The translations under genes were made by a program, and so were the position numbers. A stretch of 64,000 nt of DNA from Trichormus sp. NMC-1. Lineage in GTDB: Bacteria > Cyanobacteriota > Cyanobacteriia > Cyanobacteriales > Nostocaceae. Positions 1-8,591 of the stretch are shown here, piece after piece. The notes beneath the pieces are model-generated. The model worked only from the letters and a program-made list of their open reading frames with translations. It did not search any database and was not told the DNA's origin. Every line of letters starts with the position of its first letter. Position 1 is the stretch's first letter. Location: positions 82,748 through 146,747 of the forward strand of contig NZ_LZQD01000011.1 in NCBI RefSeq assembly GCF_001858025.1, written 5' to 3'.

Positions 1-860
1 GATGCCGTAGCAATGGTTTTACCGTCCGGGCTGAAACTCACACTACTGACAGTATTCTGATGCTTAAATTCCTTCAGCAGTTTCCCCTGCAAGTTCCACA
101 ACCGCGCTGTTTTGTCCCCAGATGCCGTAGCAATGGTTTTACCGTCCGGGCTGAAATTCACACTCCAGACAGTACCCTGATGACCCTGAAATTCCTGTAG
201 CAGTTGCCCCTGCAAGTTCCACAACCGGGCTGTTTTGTCAAGTGATGCCGTAGCAATGGTTTTACCGTCCGGGCTGAAATTCACACTCCAGACAGTACCC
301 TGATGACCCTGAAATTCCTGTAGCAGTTGCCCCTGCAAGTTCCACAACCGGGCTGTTTTGTCAAGTGATGCCGTAGCAATGGTTTTACCGTCCGGGCTGA
401 AACTCACACTATAGACCCAACCCTGATGACCCTTAAATTCCTTCAGCAGTTTCCCCTGCAAGTTCCACAACCGCGCTGTTTTGTCCCCAGATGCCGTAGC
501 AATGGTTTTACCGTCCGGGCTGAAACTCACACTTTTGACAAAATCCTGATGCCCCTTAAATTCCTTCAGCAGTTTCCCCTGCAAGTTCCACAACCGCGCT
601 GTTTTGTCCCCAGATGCCGTAGCGATGGTTTTGCCATCGGGGCTGAAACTCACACTGAAGACAGTACCCTGATGCCCCTTAAATTCCTTCAGCAGTTGCC
701 CCTGCAAATTCCACAACCGCGCTGTTTTGTCCCCAGATGCCGTAGCGATGGTTTTGCCGTCGGGACTGAAACTCACACTATAGACTGTACCCTGATGTCC
801 TTCTAAGCGGTTGCTTTCTCTGCCCTCAAAAAGAACTTTATGGAAAGCATTTAAAGCCTC
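1..860 (-). repeat. Tandem near-identical WD40-coding repeats, 120-123 bp period
   Basis: The same phrase begins at 1, 121, 244, 367, 490, 613 and 736, giving one step of 120 bp and five of 123 bp (41 codons). The copies starting at 121 and 244 look almost identical, while those near 613 and 736 carry more substitutions. The repeats encode WD40 blades of the STAND protein and continue past the left edge. Such uniformity at DNA level points to recent duplication or gene conversion. It also makes blade number liable to vary between strains and to be mis-assembled. Confidence 0.9.
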
Positions 861-2654
861 TACGTTAGTTGTGTGTTGGCTGTGTAGGATTTTTCCCGCC
901 CTAATTGCTGTGACAAAAGCCTCTAAGTCTTTATGTTCATTCATTAGAGACTGGGAATATCTACCAAGCGATTCGGCTTGATTGAGTTCCGCTTGATTTT
1001 TCTGAGTCCATGCTGTCCAACCCAAACCACCAACAAAAAGAAGAAGAAATCCCAAAATTGTAATGACTTTCTTTTGTTCTTTTTCTCGTTTTTTAGACTC
1101 TCGAACAATTTTTTCTTGGGCTGTTATTAGTTCAGTTTGCATTTGTAACTGCCGCTGGCGGTATTCTTCATCTTCTTTTTTTATTCGCTCACTTTCCGCC
1201 ACACTAGCTTTAATAAATTCCTGCTCATCAACTAAGTCTTCTGGGCGTTCCTTCAGTCTTTCTTCCGCTAATGCTAATGCTGCACCACGCAACAATGAAC
1301 CTGAATCTTGATTCGTTGCTTCCCATTGTTCCTTTGCTGAACGGAGTCGCTCTTGCCAAGCTCTAAAAACGCGGTTTGTATTCATCCATTCTCGCAGTTC
1401 TCCCCAATTCCGAATCAAAGCTTCATGGACTACTTCCACAGTTTCTTGATTATTATTGCGACTTGTCACCACCAACCGAGCATCAGCCAATTGTTTTACC
1501 AAAGACCAACTTTGCTCTCCCAATTCCGCTTTCATGGCTATGCGTCTTGTATCCTCTGTTCCCTCACCCGGACGCACCAATTGAATAAAAATCCGTCGGA
1601 CTTTTTCCTTCTCGTCATCTGTCAAGCTACCATATTTTTCATCAGCATGACGAGCTAATGCACCTTCTACCTGACCAATTTCTTCATAGACTTTGTGAGT
1701 TAATTGTTTACTCGTTCGCTTGTTCCATAATTCTGTCAAAGCAAACTCTAGCAAAGGTAAATTTCCCGGTTGGTTTTCCACATCATTGAGAATGCGTTCT
1801 ACCAGTCCCGGTTCAAATCTCACCCCTAAATTTTCGGCAGGTTTTTCAATGACTTCTGTTAATTCTTTCCGGTTCATTGGTCCGAGTTTCACATCAGCTT
1901 TTTGCAAAACATCAGCAAAGGGACGATAAGAAAGAGCATTTCCCAAAAAATCTGCCCGCATTGTCGTCACCAACACGGTAGCCGATGAAGATAGGGAAGT
2001 GGTAATTTCTAAACTAACTAATAAACTATCGAGAAACTTACGGCGAATTTTCTCATCATTGCAGAGTGTATAGATTTCTTCAAATTGATCAGCAATCAAT
2101 AGAACTCGATCATTAGGGTGATTTTGCCGAATTTTAGCAAAAACGTCCGAGAGAAGAACAGATTCATCTTGCAAGTAATCAGCTAACTTTCGCGTTTGGG
2201 CAATTTGGTCGGTTTGATCTAAGTTTGGTGTATAAAGAGGAACTAAAGCTAAGGCTAAAGCGTGAAAGGGATCTGAACCAGGACGGAAATGAGTAAACTG
2301 CCAATGACCCTCTTTTTGTAATTTAGGAACAAGTCCTGCTAATACCACCGAAGATTTACCACTTCCTGATGCACCTAGTACGGGAATAAAATTATTCTTT
2401 TTAGTTGCAGTATAAAGTTCTTCTATAAATATTTCCCGCCCAAAGAAAACATCCGCATCATCGGGTCCAAAATGAAATAAACCGCGATAAGGACAGAGGA
2501 GATTGTCATCAGCAACATCAAGAGATGTAGGTTTTACTTCTTCTCTATAGTAGAAATAATTGTAGATAATATTGTGATTACCAATCTGAGCGCCCTTAAT
2601 TTCACCCTTAAACTCAATATTATTTTTGAGGGGATCTGCGGTATCTTCAATCAT
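1..2654 (-). CDS. STAND NTPase with C-terminal WD40 repeats and N-terminal amyloid-like motif (partial, 3' end outside window)
   Basis: I translated this strand by hand. The frame opens at an ATG (2652-2654) and stays open to the left edge, so the C-terminus is missing. Residues about 17-30 hold a short motif (KGAQIGNHN, then a Tyr/Phe-rich stretch). An NTPase domain follows, with Walker A GASGSGKSS near residue 100 and Walker B-like LLIADQFEE; it resembles the nSTAND1 family. A charged coiled coil, one hydrophobic segment (ILGFLLLFVGGLGW) and at least seven WD40 repeats (SFSPDGKTIATAS type) come next. STAND proteins are ATP-driven switches whose repeats act as sensors. The gene lies 19 bp after the small protein at 2674-3048, which ends in a matching motif, so I infer that this is the receptor and the small protein its effector. 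The architecture call is firm; the immune role is inference. Confidence 0.88.
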   Translation of the reverse strand, partial: MIEDTADPLKNNIEFKGEIKGAQIGNHNIIYNYFYYREEVKPTSLDVADDNLLCPYRGLFHFGPDDADVFFGREIFIEELYTATKKNNFIPVLGASGSGKSSVVLAGLVPKLQKEGHWQFTHFRPGSDPFHALALALVPLYTPNLDQTDQIAQTRKLADYLQDESVLLSDVFAKIRQNHPNDRVLLIADQFEEIYTLCNDEKIRRKFLDSLLVSLEITTSLSSSATVLVTTMRADFLGNALSYRPFADVLQKADVKLGPMNRKELTEVIEKPAENLGVRFEPGLVERILNDVENQPGNLPLLEFALTELWNKRTSKQLTHKVYEEIGQVEGALARHADEKYGSLTDDEKEKVRRIFIQLVRPGEGTEDTRRIAMKAELGEQSWSLVKQLADARLVVTSRNNNQETVEVVHEALIRNWGELREWMNTNRVFRAWQERLRSAKEQWEATNQDSGSLLRGAALALAEERLKERPEDLVDEQEFIKASVAESERIKKEDEEYRQRQLQMQTELITAQEKIVRESKKREKEQKKVITILGFLLLFVGGLGWTAWTQKNQAELNQAESLGRYSQSLMNEHKDLEAFVTAIRAGKILHSQHTTNVEALNAFHKVLFEGRESNRLEGHQGTVYSVSFSPDGKTIATASGDKTARLWNLQGQLLKEFKGHQGTVFSVSFSPDGKTIATASGDKTARLWNLQGKLLKEFKGHQDFVKSVSFSPDGKTIATASGDKTARLWNLQGKLLKEFKGHQGWVYSVSFSPDGKTIATASLDKTARLWNLQGQLLQEFQGHQGTVWSVNFSPDGKTIATASLDKTARLWNLQGQLLQEFQGHQGTVWSVNFSPDGKTIATASGDKTARLWNLQGKLLKEFKHQNTVSSVSFSPDGKTIATA

Positions 2655-2673
2655 TTAAATACTCTCGCAATTC

Positions 2674-3048
2674 TTAGCTAAATGTATTTGTTTGTGTGTT
2701 TTGATTTCCAACTTGAACACCCTTAGCTCCTCGTAAATCATATTTACCAGTTGAAGCACCTTCAGGATCTTCTTCTTTCATAATTTGTTGTGCTTTTTCG
2801 ATAATTTTGTCATCTTTATCAATTCCTACCTTGGCGAACTCTTCTTTAAGCAATGCTTTAAAAGCTTCTGAATCTAGCTTTTCTTCATGATCATCTACGA
2901 GATTTCTATCCTTTTCTTTACCGTGTTCAGCAAATTTATTTTTAATCAAATCTTTCAAACCTTTATAGGCATCTTTAACGGCTTGTCCTGCGGTATCCTT
3001 CGCAGCAGCAGTAGCACCAGCGACTAAAGCAGCAATAATTATCTCCAT
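2674..3048 (-). CDS. Small helical protein with C-terminal amyloid-like motif (Bell-like effector candidate)
   Basis: This 124-residue protein starts at an ATG with AAGGA upstream. It opens with a hydrophobic Ala-rich helix (MEIIIAALVAGATAAAKD), continues as a charged helical region, and ends with GAKGVQVGNQN followed by a Thr/Asn-rich tail. The end motif mirrors KGAQIGNHN at the start of the next gene's product. Bacterial amyloid-signalling pairs, as described for NLR-associated BASS or RHIM-like motifs, have this layout: a small effector with a C-terminal motif sits next to a STAND receptor with the same motif at its N-terminus. The N-terminal half resembles my recollection of the bacterial Bell domain, proposed to be membrane-active like fungal HeLo. 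The motif match is visible in sequence; the Bell assignment and killing function are inferences. Confidence 0.7.
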   Translation of the reverse strand: MEIIIAALVAGATAAAKDTAGQAVKDAYKGLKDLIKNKFAEHGKEKDRNLVDDHEEKLDSEAFKALLKEEFAKVGIDKDDKIIEKAQQIMKEEDPEGASTGKYDLRGAKGVQVGNQNTQTNTFS

Positions 3049-3202
3049 AGTTAATCCTTAAAAATGTGTAACAGGGAAAATACGTATCTTTGAAATTTAG
3101 ATTATCACAAAATGTATAACTTAGGGATTTGCTATGTAATATTATCTTAATAATGGACTTAGAGCTAACGCTCATGTACGACAATTGTATTGCCGTACTA
3201 CC

Positions 3203-4168
3203 ATGCCAACATACTTATACTTTGGTGAAAACGAATTCTTCCTAACTCGCACCATCAAACAACTAAAAACCCACACTCTAGATCAACAATGGGCAAACTT
3301 TAACTATACAGAATACCCCCCAGAATCTAAAGAAACCATTCCTCAAGCATTATCCGATATCATGACACCACCAGTTGGGAGTGGAGGAAGATTAGTACAC
3401 TTGCCCAACAGCACATTACTGGGAGTTTGTGCAAAAGAAATTTTGTTGCAGTTGGAGTCCATTCTCCCCAAAATTCCCTCAACAAACACACTCCTTATCA
3501 CCAACACTCACAAACCTGACGCAAGAAATAAATCAGTCAAATTACTACTGGAGTACGCACAGGTACAGGAATTTCCTCTCATTCCCCAATGGCAAAGCCA
3601 AGCATTAATACAGCAAGCTCATACTTTAGCTGACGAAGTAGGTGTAACACTCACTACCGATGCCTACACAGTATTGATTGATTACACAGGCAATCATACA
3701 CGACTGATATTCACCGAACTAGAAAAGCTCAAAACTTATGCTTTGGGTAAAACAGTCAATGAAGATATGGTGAAAAAATTAGTGTCAGAAAGTGCTGCTA
3801 ATAGTTTACAACTAGCCAATGCTATTCGCTTGGGTAACATTGCTCAAGCATTAGAATTTGGCGATCGCTTAATTAACTGTAACGAACCAGCTTTAAAGAT
3901 TACCGCTACCCTGACTACTACCTTTCGCACTTGGCTAACAGTCCAACAGATGATCATCACCGGGTGTCAAGACGACAATACAATGGCCCAACTTGCAGAG
4001 GTGAAAAATCCCAAACGCTTGTATTACATCCGCCAAGAGGTTGCTAATTGTTGTGTAAACAGGCTGAAAAATAGTTTGAAAATGCTGTTGGAACTAGATC
4101 TAATGCTCAAATCTGGTGTAGATGAAAAACTCGCCTTGCAAACTCAACTTATCAAACTTTGCTCGTAG
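3203..4168 (+). CDS. holA: DNA polymerase III delta subunit-like protein
   Basis: This 321-residue protein is similar in layout to HolA, the clamp-loader subunit that opens the sliding clamp. It begins MPTYLYFGENEFFL, as HolA proteins do. It has a central region with LLITNTHKPDARNKSVK and the C-terminal helical segment LVSESAANSLQLANAI...ALEFGDRLI, typical of the delta collar domain. No Walker A is seen, as expected for delta. A TTG at 3185 would add six residues, but the ATG at 3203 fits the family's usual N-terminus better. It heads a + strand block with delta-prime, SSB and ParAB. A plasmid copy of a clamp-loader subunit is unusual and suggests that the plasmid supplies part of its own replisome. 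Confidence 0.75.
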   Translation: MPTYLYFGENEFFLTRTIKQLKTHTLDQQWANFNYTEYPPESKETIPQALSDIMTPPVGSGGRLVHLPNSTLLGVCAKEILLQLESILPKIPSTNTLLITNTHKPDARNKSVKLLLEYAQVQEFPLIPQWQSQALIQQAHTLADEVGVTLTTDAYTVLIDYTGNHTRLIFTELEKLKTYALGKTVNEDMVKKLVSESAANSLQLANAIRLGNIAQALEFGDRLINCNEPALKITATLTTTFRTWLTVQQMIITGCQDDNTMAQLAEVKNPKRLYYIRQEVANCCVNRLKNSLKMLLELDLMLKSGVDEKLALQTQLIKLCS

Positions 4169-4284
4169 TTACTACTTCTTGCAAATGCAATAAACACCTC
4201 GGAAATTTAACCTAAAATTCTCTGGTTGTTGAGGGAGATTAAATTTCTGGAGATGTCCAATCAACAATTTCAAAAACTCAAAAA

Positions 4285-5280
4285 ATGAAGCAACTTGATC
4301 TACTTCATCTCACAACAGACCTTTCTGTTTCTGAACCTTCTCAAAGTATAGATGCCGAATCTACACAGCCAATTGCAGAAAACTGGCAGTTATCAAAAAT
4401 CATCGGACAAAATTTAGCGGTATCTTTACTCAAGGGTGCGATCGCACACAACCGAATTGTCCCTGCGTATTTGTTTGCTGGAGCAGACGGAGTAGGAAAA
4501 TCTTTAGCTGCGAAATGCTTTATCGCTGAAATTTTCAACATCCAAAACCTAGCTAACTGTCCTGATATTTTATGGGTTGAACCAACATACCTACACCAAA
4601 AACAGTTGTTAAGTGAAAGTGAAATAGCAGCTTCTGGGGTACTGCGAAAATCTCCATCCCAAATTAGAATTGAGCAGATTCGAGAAATCACCCAATTTCT
4701 TTCTACCTCTCCTCTAATTGCACCTTACAAAATTGTCGTGGTAGAAAATGCGGAAAGAATGCCACCCACTGCTGCTAATGCACTGCTGAAAACTTTGGAA
4801 GAGCCAATATCCGGCACTATTATCCTCATGTCATCCCAACCCCAAAAGTTACTTACTACAATTACCAGCCGTTGCCAACTGATTCCTTTCCAGCGACTAA
4901 ACAACCCCCAAATGACCAAAGTTTTAGAAAATGTGGGACGTTCTGAAATTCTCAATCACCCCAATGTTATACAGTTTGCAGGTGGTTCTCCAGGGATGGC
5001 GATCGCTTACCATGATCAACTCCAATCTATCCCACAATCAATTTTGCAACAACTAATTCAACCTCCTAACAATCTGTTAACAGCGTTAAGTATTGCCAAA
5101 GATATTGAGGTGCAATTAGATTTTCATCAACAACTATGGCTGATAGATTACCTGCAATATTGCTGGAAGGAATTTCTCAGTGATCACAATTGGCTGTTAA
5201 AACTGGAAGATGCCAAAAACTCTCTGTTAAAAATGGCCTCTCCCCGTTTGGTATGGGAAGTCTTATTATTTCCTGACTAA
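4285..5280 (+). CDS. holB: DNA polymerase III delta-prime-like AAA+ protein
   Basis: The 331-residue protein has an AAA+ clamp-loader fold. The segment IIGQNLAVSLLKGAI is followed by Walker A FAGADGVGKS, a Walker B-position sequence IVVVENAERM, the sensor region LLKTLEEP, and the SRC motif (TTITSRCQ) characteristic of clamp-loader ATPases. The Cys4 zinc module usual in delta-prime or tau/gamma is not visible, because the region between Walker A and the Walker B position has only scattered Cys. It sits 116 bp downstream of the delta-like gene in the same direction. It could alternatively be a gamma/tau-like paralogue, but its length and the Walker B-position change favour delta-prime. I infer that it works with the upstream protein to load clamps during plasmid replication. 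Confidence 0.72.
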   Translation: MKQLDLLHLTTDLSVSEPSQSIDAESTQPIAENWQLSKIIGQNLAVSLLKGAIAHNRIVPAYLFAGADGVGKSLAAKCFIAEIFNIQNLANCPDILWVEPTYLHQKQLLSESEIAASGVLRKSPSQIRIEQIREITQFLSTSPLIAPYKIVVVENAERMPPTAANALLKTLEEPISGTIILMSSQPQKLLTTITSRCQLIPFQRLNNPQMTKVLENVGRSEILNHPNVIQFAGGSPGMAIAYHDQLQSIPQSILQQLIQPPNNLLTALSIAKDIEVQLDFHQQLWLIDYLQYCWKEFLSDHNWLLKLEDAKNSLLKMASPRLVWEVLLFPD

Positions 5281-5400
5281 TACCAAAAACTACATTTTCA
5301 ACGCAGTCTGTCTAAACATCATCAAAGATACCAAACAACATTTTTGGACAAAAAGATTGCGCTATGCGCTCTTGTGGTGAACTAAATCAAACAAAAAACC

Positions 5401-6369
5401 ATGAGTGCCATTATCAACAATTACCGTCAATTGGATGTAGCATTTCTCCTGCTCAACGACTTGACAACAAAACTCCGCACGGCTGGGGCAAGAATCTCAG
5501 TTAGAAAAGTGGGAAATTTCCACAGAATCACTGTTTTGAAAGAACCCACTGTAGCCAGTATTGAGCAAATTCTTGGTGACACAAGCAGGGAAACAGAAAC
5601 GCCTAACCTCAGCAGTAATAATGCGATTACTTCACCCTCTGAAAGCACTCCGTTACCAGATGATGCTTTTAGTGAAGCTGGTAGTAATACATTACTTACC
5701 GTAAACGAAGAAATTGAGGATAACTCAGTAGTTGAGGCGATCGCTCAAACATCATCTGAATCTATTACACCACCAGATGATACTCCTAGTGAAGATGGTG
5801 CTAATACAGTACCTACCGTAAACGAAGAGATTGAGGATAATTCAGTAGTGGATGCGTTCGCTCAAACATCACCTGAATTTATTACACCACCAGATGATAC
5901 TCCTGGTGAAGATAGTGGTAATACAGTAACTACCGTAAACGAAGAGATTGAGGATAATTTAGTAGTTGAGGCGATCACACAAAAGACACTGCCAGAAGCG
6001 ATCGCTCTACCCGAATCATCTGAATCTATTTCTTTACCAGATGATACTCCTAGTGAAGCTAGTAGCGATACTGTAACTGTGGTGAGTGAAGATATTGATC
6101 ATAGCAGTGATAGTAATGATATTATTCCCTGCGACACAGCAGAAATTATCACCGATTCAGATTCTCCTACACCTGATCACTCTTCCTCAGAAGTAACAAA
6201 TATTCCCGATTCTCCAGAATTAGCAAGTTTGGAAGATTTACAAACACTAACTCTAAAAAGACTAAAGGAGTTAGCCAAATTGCACAAAGTCCCTGGTTTC
6301 TCTCGCATGAAAGAAGAGAAATTAGTAACCAAACTGCATGGTTTAGCAACCAAAGAACAAATTTTGTAA
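5401..6369 (+). CDS. Acidic, internally repetitive protein with C-terminal SAP/Rho-N-like helix pair
   Basis: The 322-residue protein has three parts. Residues about 1-55 form a small folded domain (NNYRQLDVAFLLLNDLTTKL). A long Asp/Glu/Ser/Thr-rich disordered middle follows, with at least three copies of a roughly 40-residue unit (PDDTPSEDGANTV and EEIEDNSVVEAI, coding about 5690-6080). The last 45 residues (LTLKRLKELAKLHKVPGFSR) resemble SAP or Rho N-terminal helical DNA/RNA-binding modules. Its place between clamp-loader genes and ssb suggests a role with plasmid DNA. The acidic linker may act as a DNA mimic or flexible tether, but that is speculation. I do not recognise the whole protein. 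Confidence 0.7.
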   Translation: MSAIINNYRQLDVAFLLLNDLTTKLRTAGARISVRKVGNFHRITVLKEPTVASIEQILGDTSRETETPNLSSNNAITSPSESTPLPDDAFSEAGSNTLLTVNEEIEDNSVVEAIAQTSSESITPPDDTPSEDGANTVPTVNEEIEDNSVVDAFAQTSPEFITPPDDTPGEDSGNTVTTVNEEIEDNLVVEAITQKTLPEAIALPESSESISLPDDTPSEASSDTVTVVSEDIDHSSDSNDIIPCDTAEIITDSDSPTPDHSSSEVTNIPDSPELASLEDLQTLTLKRLKELAKLHKVPGFSRMKEEKLVTKLHGLATKEQIL

Positions 6370-6593
6370 TACTCATCAACCTCAAATCTCTAGCAGATTT
6401 GGGGTTATTTTTTACGCAGTTTTTCCCAATACAACCAGTAATAAATGCGCTAGGCGCAATCAGGTTTGACGCTGGGCTTGTATCCCAAAAAGCCTCAAAT
6501 CAGCCTGTAGCGAATCATTCGTTTAGTTGCATAACCGAGAATGCGCTATCGCGCTAATACCGTGAAAAATATTGATTACCCAAGGAAAATAAT

Positions 6594-6977
6594 ATGACTC
6601 AGCAATACGTCAATAAAGTTGATTTAGTTGGTCGCGTTGGTCAAACACCTGATGTTCGATACTTCGAGTCAGGTGCAATGAAAACATCCTTGACTCTTGC
6701 TGTCAAACCTCCCTACAGAAGTGAAAATCCCCTCTGGTTTGATTTAGAACTTTGGGGAAATATTGCTCAAGTTGCAGCAGACTGGGTTCAAAAAGGTTCA
6801 ACCATTGGGATTACTGGTGAAATAGTCTTTGACAGATGGATAGATAAAAACACCAACGAATCCAGACAAAAACCCATCATTCGTGTCAGCAATCTAGAAC
6901 TGATCAGTTCTGCTCAACGTAAAGACTCGAATGAAACCAGTGAAGACCAAGATTCCATAATTAACGCAAACTTCTAG
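6594..6977 (+). CDS. ssb: Single-stranded DNA-binding protein
   Basis: The 127-residue protein has the SSB OB-fold. It begins with NKVDLVGRVGQTPDVRYFESG, continues with WFDLELWGNIAQVAADWVQKG, and has the GEIVFDRW strand. The tail is short and acidic but ends SIINANF rather than the canonical DDDIPF, so binding to SSB partners may differ. It coats single-stranded DNA during replication and transfer. It lies in the replication block and is followed by a strong hairpin and then by a possible SSB-like paralogue. Confidence 0.93.
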   Translation: MTQQYVNKVDLVGRVGQTPDVRYFESGAMKTSLTLAVKPPYRSENPLWFDLELWGNIAQVAADWVQKGSTIGITGEIVFDRWIDKNTNESRQKPIIRVSNLELISSAQRKDSNETSEDQDSIINANF

Positions 6978-6983
6978 AAAACT

Positions 6984-7028
6984 AACCACATCCCGCAGCA
7001 TAACTTTTGTCTGTGGGATGTTGTGGTT
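6984..7028 (+). terminator. Hairpin downstream of ssb
   Basis: AACCACATCCCGCAG (6984-6998) pairs with CTGTGGGATGTTGTGGTT (7011-7028) across a 12-base loop, with small bulges. There is no long T-run directly after it, so it may be an attenuator or mRNA stabiliser rather than a strict intrinsic terminator. Confidence 0.55.
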
Positions 7029-7087
7029 GAAAAGCGCAAAGCGCAATTTTAATGAACAATTGACAATTTCATCACAAGGAATAGACC

Positions 7088-7531
7088 ATGATTAACTCAA
7101 CCCAAACCATTCGACTGCTCAGTATTGATGAAGCTTTTGACAGTCAAGGTGTAAAGATTGTCTATGGTGAATGTGTTTTCTCCTACTATTCAAAAGATGG
7201 CGTAGTGGAAGACACAATTCCCTACAGAACCAAAGGAGCAGCCGCAGTTTCCATTGCTGAATCAGGAATTAATGCTACTGGTATCGCTATGGGCTATTTA
7301 GATATTAACGTAGTGGATAGCGGTAAGGGATATAAAGAAAAGAAAACTGCCTTGGTTATCCGCACTTTCATCTGCACTACCACTGGTAATCGGAATCCTA
7401 TACCAACTGCTACACCTGTTGTTCAAGCAACTCCACAGGAAAATACTCAACAGCTAGTTGGTGCTGGTGTAGCTACAGCATCTAACAACGGACATTCTCG
7501 GAATACTAATATTTCTCACATTCCCTTTTAA
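7088..7531 (+). CDS. Hypothetical protein, possible SSB-like OB-fold paralogue
   Basis: I do not recognise this 147-residue protein by name. Its pattern (FSYYSKDGVVEDTIPYRTKG, then NATGIAMGYLDINVV) runs parallel to the central SSB region of the gene just upstream (WFDLELWGNIAQVA, then STIGITGEIVFD). This makes a diverged OB-fold plausible. A Pro/Thr/Gln-rich disordered tail follows, as in SSBs. An AAGGA-like ribosome-binding site lies before the ATG, and the gene is followed by a clear terminator, so ssb and this gene may form one unit. A structure prediction would settle the fold. Confidence 0.55.
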   Translation: MINSTQTIRLLSIDEAFDSQGVKIVYGECVFSYYSKDGVVEDTIPYRTKGAAAVSIAESGINATGIAMGYLDINVVDSGKGYKEKKTALVIRTFICTTTGNRNPIPTATPVVQATPQENTQQLVGAGVATASNNGHSRNTNISHIPF

Positions 7532-7538
7532 TGATCTT

Positions 7539-7570
7539 ACTTCTGGCTACTTTGCCAGAGGTATTTTTTT
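7539..7570 (+). terminator. Intrinsic terminator
   Basis: A roughly 9-bp stem has CTGGC (7543-7547) paired with GCCAG (7554-7558) at its core. It is followed by a run of seven T, eight bases after the stop codon of the preceding gene. Confidence 0.8.
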
Positions 7571-7756
7571 CCTGTAGGCAGATAATTATTTCTAGAAAAG
7601 TGGTTTAATATTTCGTCTAGGAACTCAATCTTAAATAAAATGCCACTTACTATATTAAGTCGAAGACTCCCAAAAATGATTGAGACGCTCTAAAATTACA
7701 AGTCCCGTACTACCAACAAGATTCTAGACAATTCACGATAAACTAGAGTGCGAAGA

Positions 7757-7788
7757 ATGATTGGCTTCGCCAGTGCCGTAGGCAATCA
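7757..7788. repeat. Small dispersed hairpin repeat upstream of parA
   Basis: GATTGGCTTCG and CCGTAGGCAATC form an imperfect inverted repeat in the roughly 300-bp parA leader. Similar small hairpins built from gcgaagc/tccg-type words are scattered through Nostoc genomes. The rest of 7571-7829 holds no gene that I can see. Confidence 0.45.
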
Positions 7789-7829
7789 GAATCTCTTGTT
7801 GATTGTAAAATTTACTAAAAAACCTTATT

Positions 7830-8591
7830 ATGAGTCGCATTATTGCGCTATTTAACCAGTCCGGCGGTGTGGGGAAAAGCACTTTAACAATGAACTTGGG
7901 GTATCATTTAGCGCAGCGTCATCCTAACCGTGTGCTGTTGATTGACATGGACCCACAAGCCAGCTTGACCACATTTATGGGACTGGAACCAGAGAATCTC
8001 ACAAAAACTGTGTACGAAGCTGCTGTTGGGGAAGAAGCATTAACCATCCATCCTGAACTAATTCATGGAATGTCGTTAGTCCCGTCAAATATTAATTTAA
8101 GTGCTGCTGAACTAGAATTGGTATCTGCCCTGATGCGAGAAATGCGCCTCAAAAATGCGATCGCTCCTATACTGGACAAATATGATTTTATTTTGATAGA
8201 TTGTCCTCCCAGTTTGGGTATTTTGAGTGTGATCAGCTTAGTGGCAGCAACCCACGTTTTAGTTCCCATTCAATGTCAATTCAAATCTTTTCAAGGAACG
8301 GACTTGCTATTAAATACGGTAGCAAGACTCCGCAAAGCTGCAAATCGGTCTTTGGCGATCGCTGGCTTTATACCGACAATGTATGATGCTCGCACTGCTC
8401 AGGAAAGCAGAACTTTCAAGGCTATTTCAGAACAACTGTCACCACTGGCCACAGTCTACGACCCAATTTCCAAAGCTATTGCTTTTGCCGATGCTAGTGA
8501 GGCACGATTGCCTTTAGCATTATTCAATCGCAAACATCCTGCCGTTGATGTATTAGAAAAAATATCTTTAGGTTTAGAAAAATTGAAGTGA
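7830..8591 (+). CDS. parA: ParA-type partition ATPase
   Basis: The 253-residue protein has the deviant Walker A SGGVGKST (residues 11-18), LLIDMDPQASLT with the conserved Asp, and Walker B FILIDCPPSLG. These are diagnostic of ParA/Soj ATPases, which move plasmid copies over the nucleoid. It lacks an N-terminal HTH, so it resembles chromosomal-type or type Ib ParA and probably does not repress its own operon directly. Its stop codon overlaps the GTG start of parB by four bases, indicating translational coupling. Confidence 0.95.
   Translation: MSRIIALFNQSGGVGKSTLTMNLGYHLAQRHPNRVLLIDMDPQASLTTFMGLEPENLTKTVYEAAVGEEALTIHPELIHGMSLVPSNINLSAAELELVSALMREMRLKNAIAPILDKYDFILIDCPPSLGILSVISLVAATHVLVPIQCQFKSFQGTDLLLNTVARLRKAANRSLAIAGFIPTMYDARTAQESRTFKAISEQLSPLATVYDPISKAIAFADASEARLPLALFNRKHPAVDVLEKISLGLEKLK

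Noticed and set aside
426-806. Open frame of 126 codons on the + strand within the repeats
   Set aside because: It is the antisense shadow of the WD40 repeats; the repeated phrase gives an artificial repetitive protein.
1-860. Regularly spaced repeats suggesting a CRISPR array
   Set aside because: The period is 123 bp, the intervals are as conserved as the repeats, and all units keep one reading frame encoding WD40 blades.
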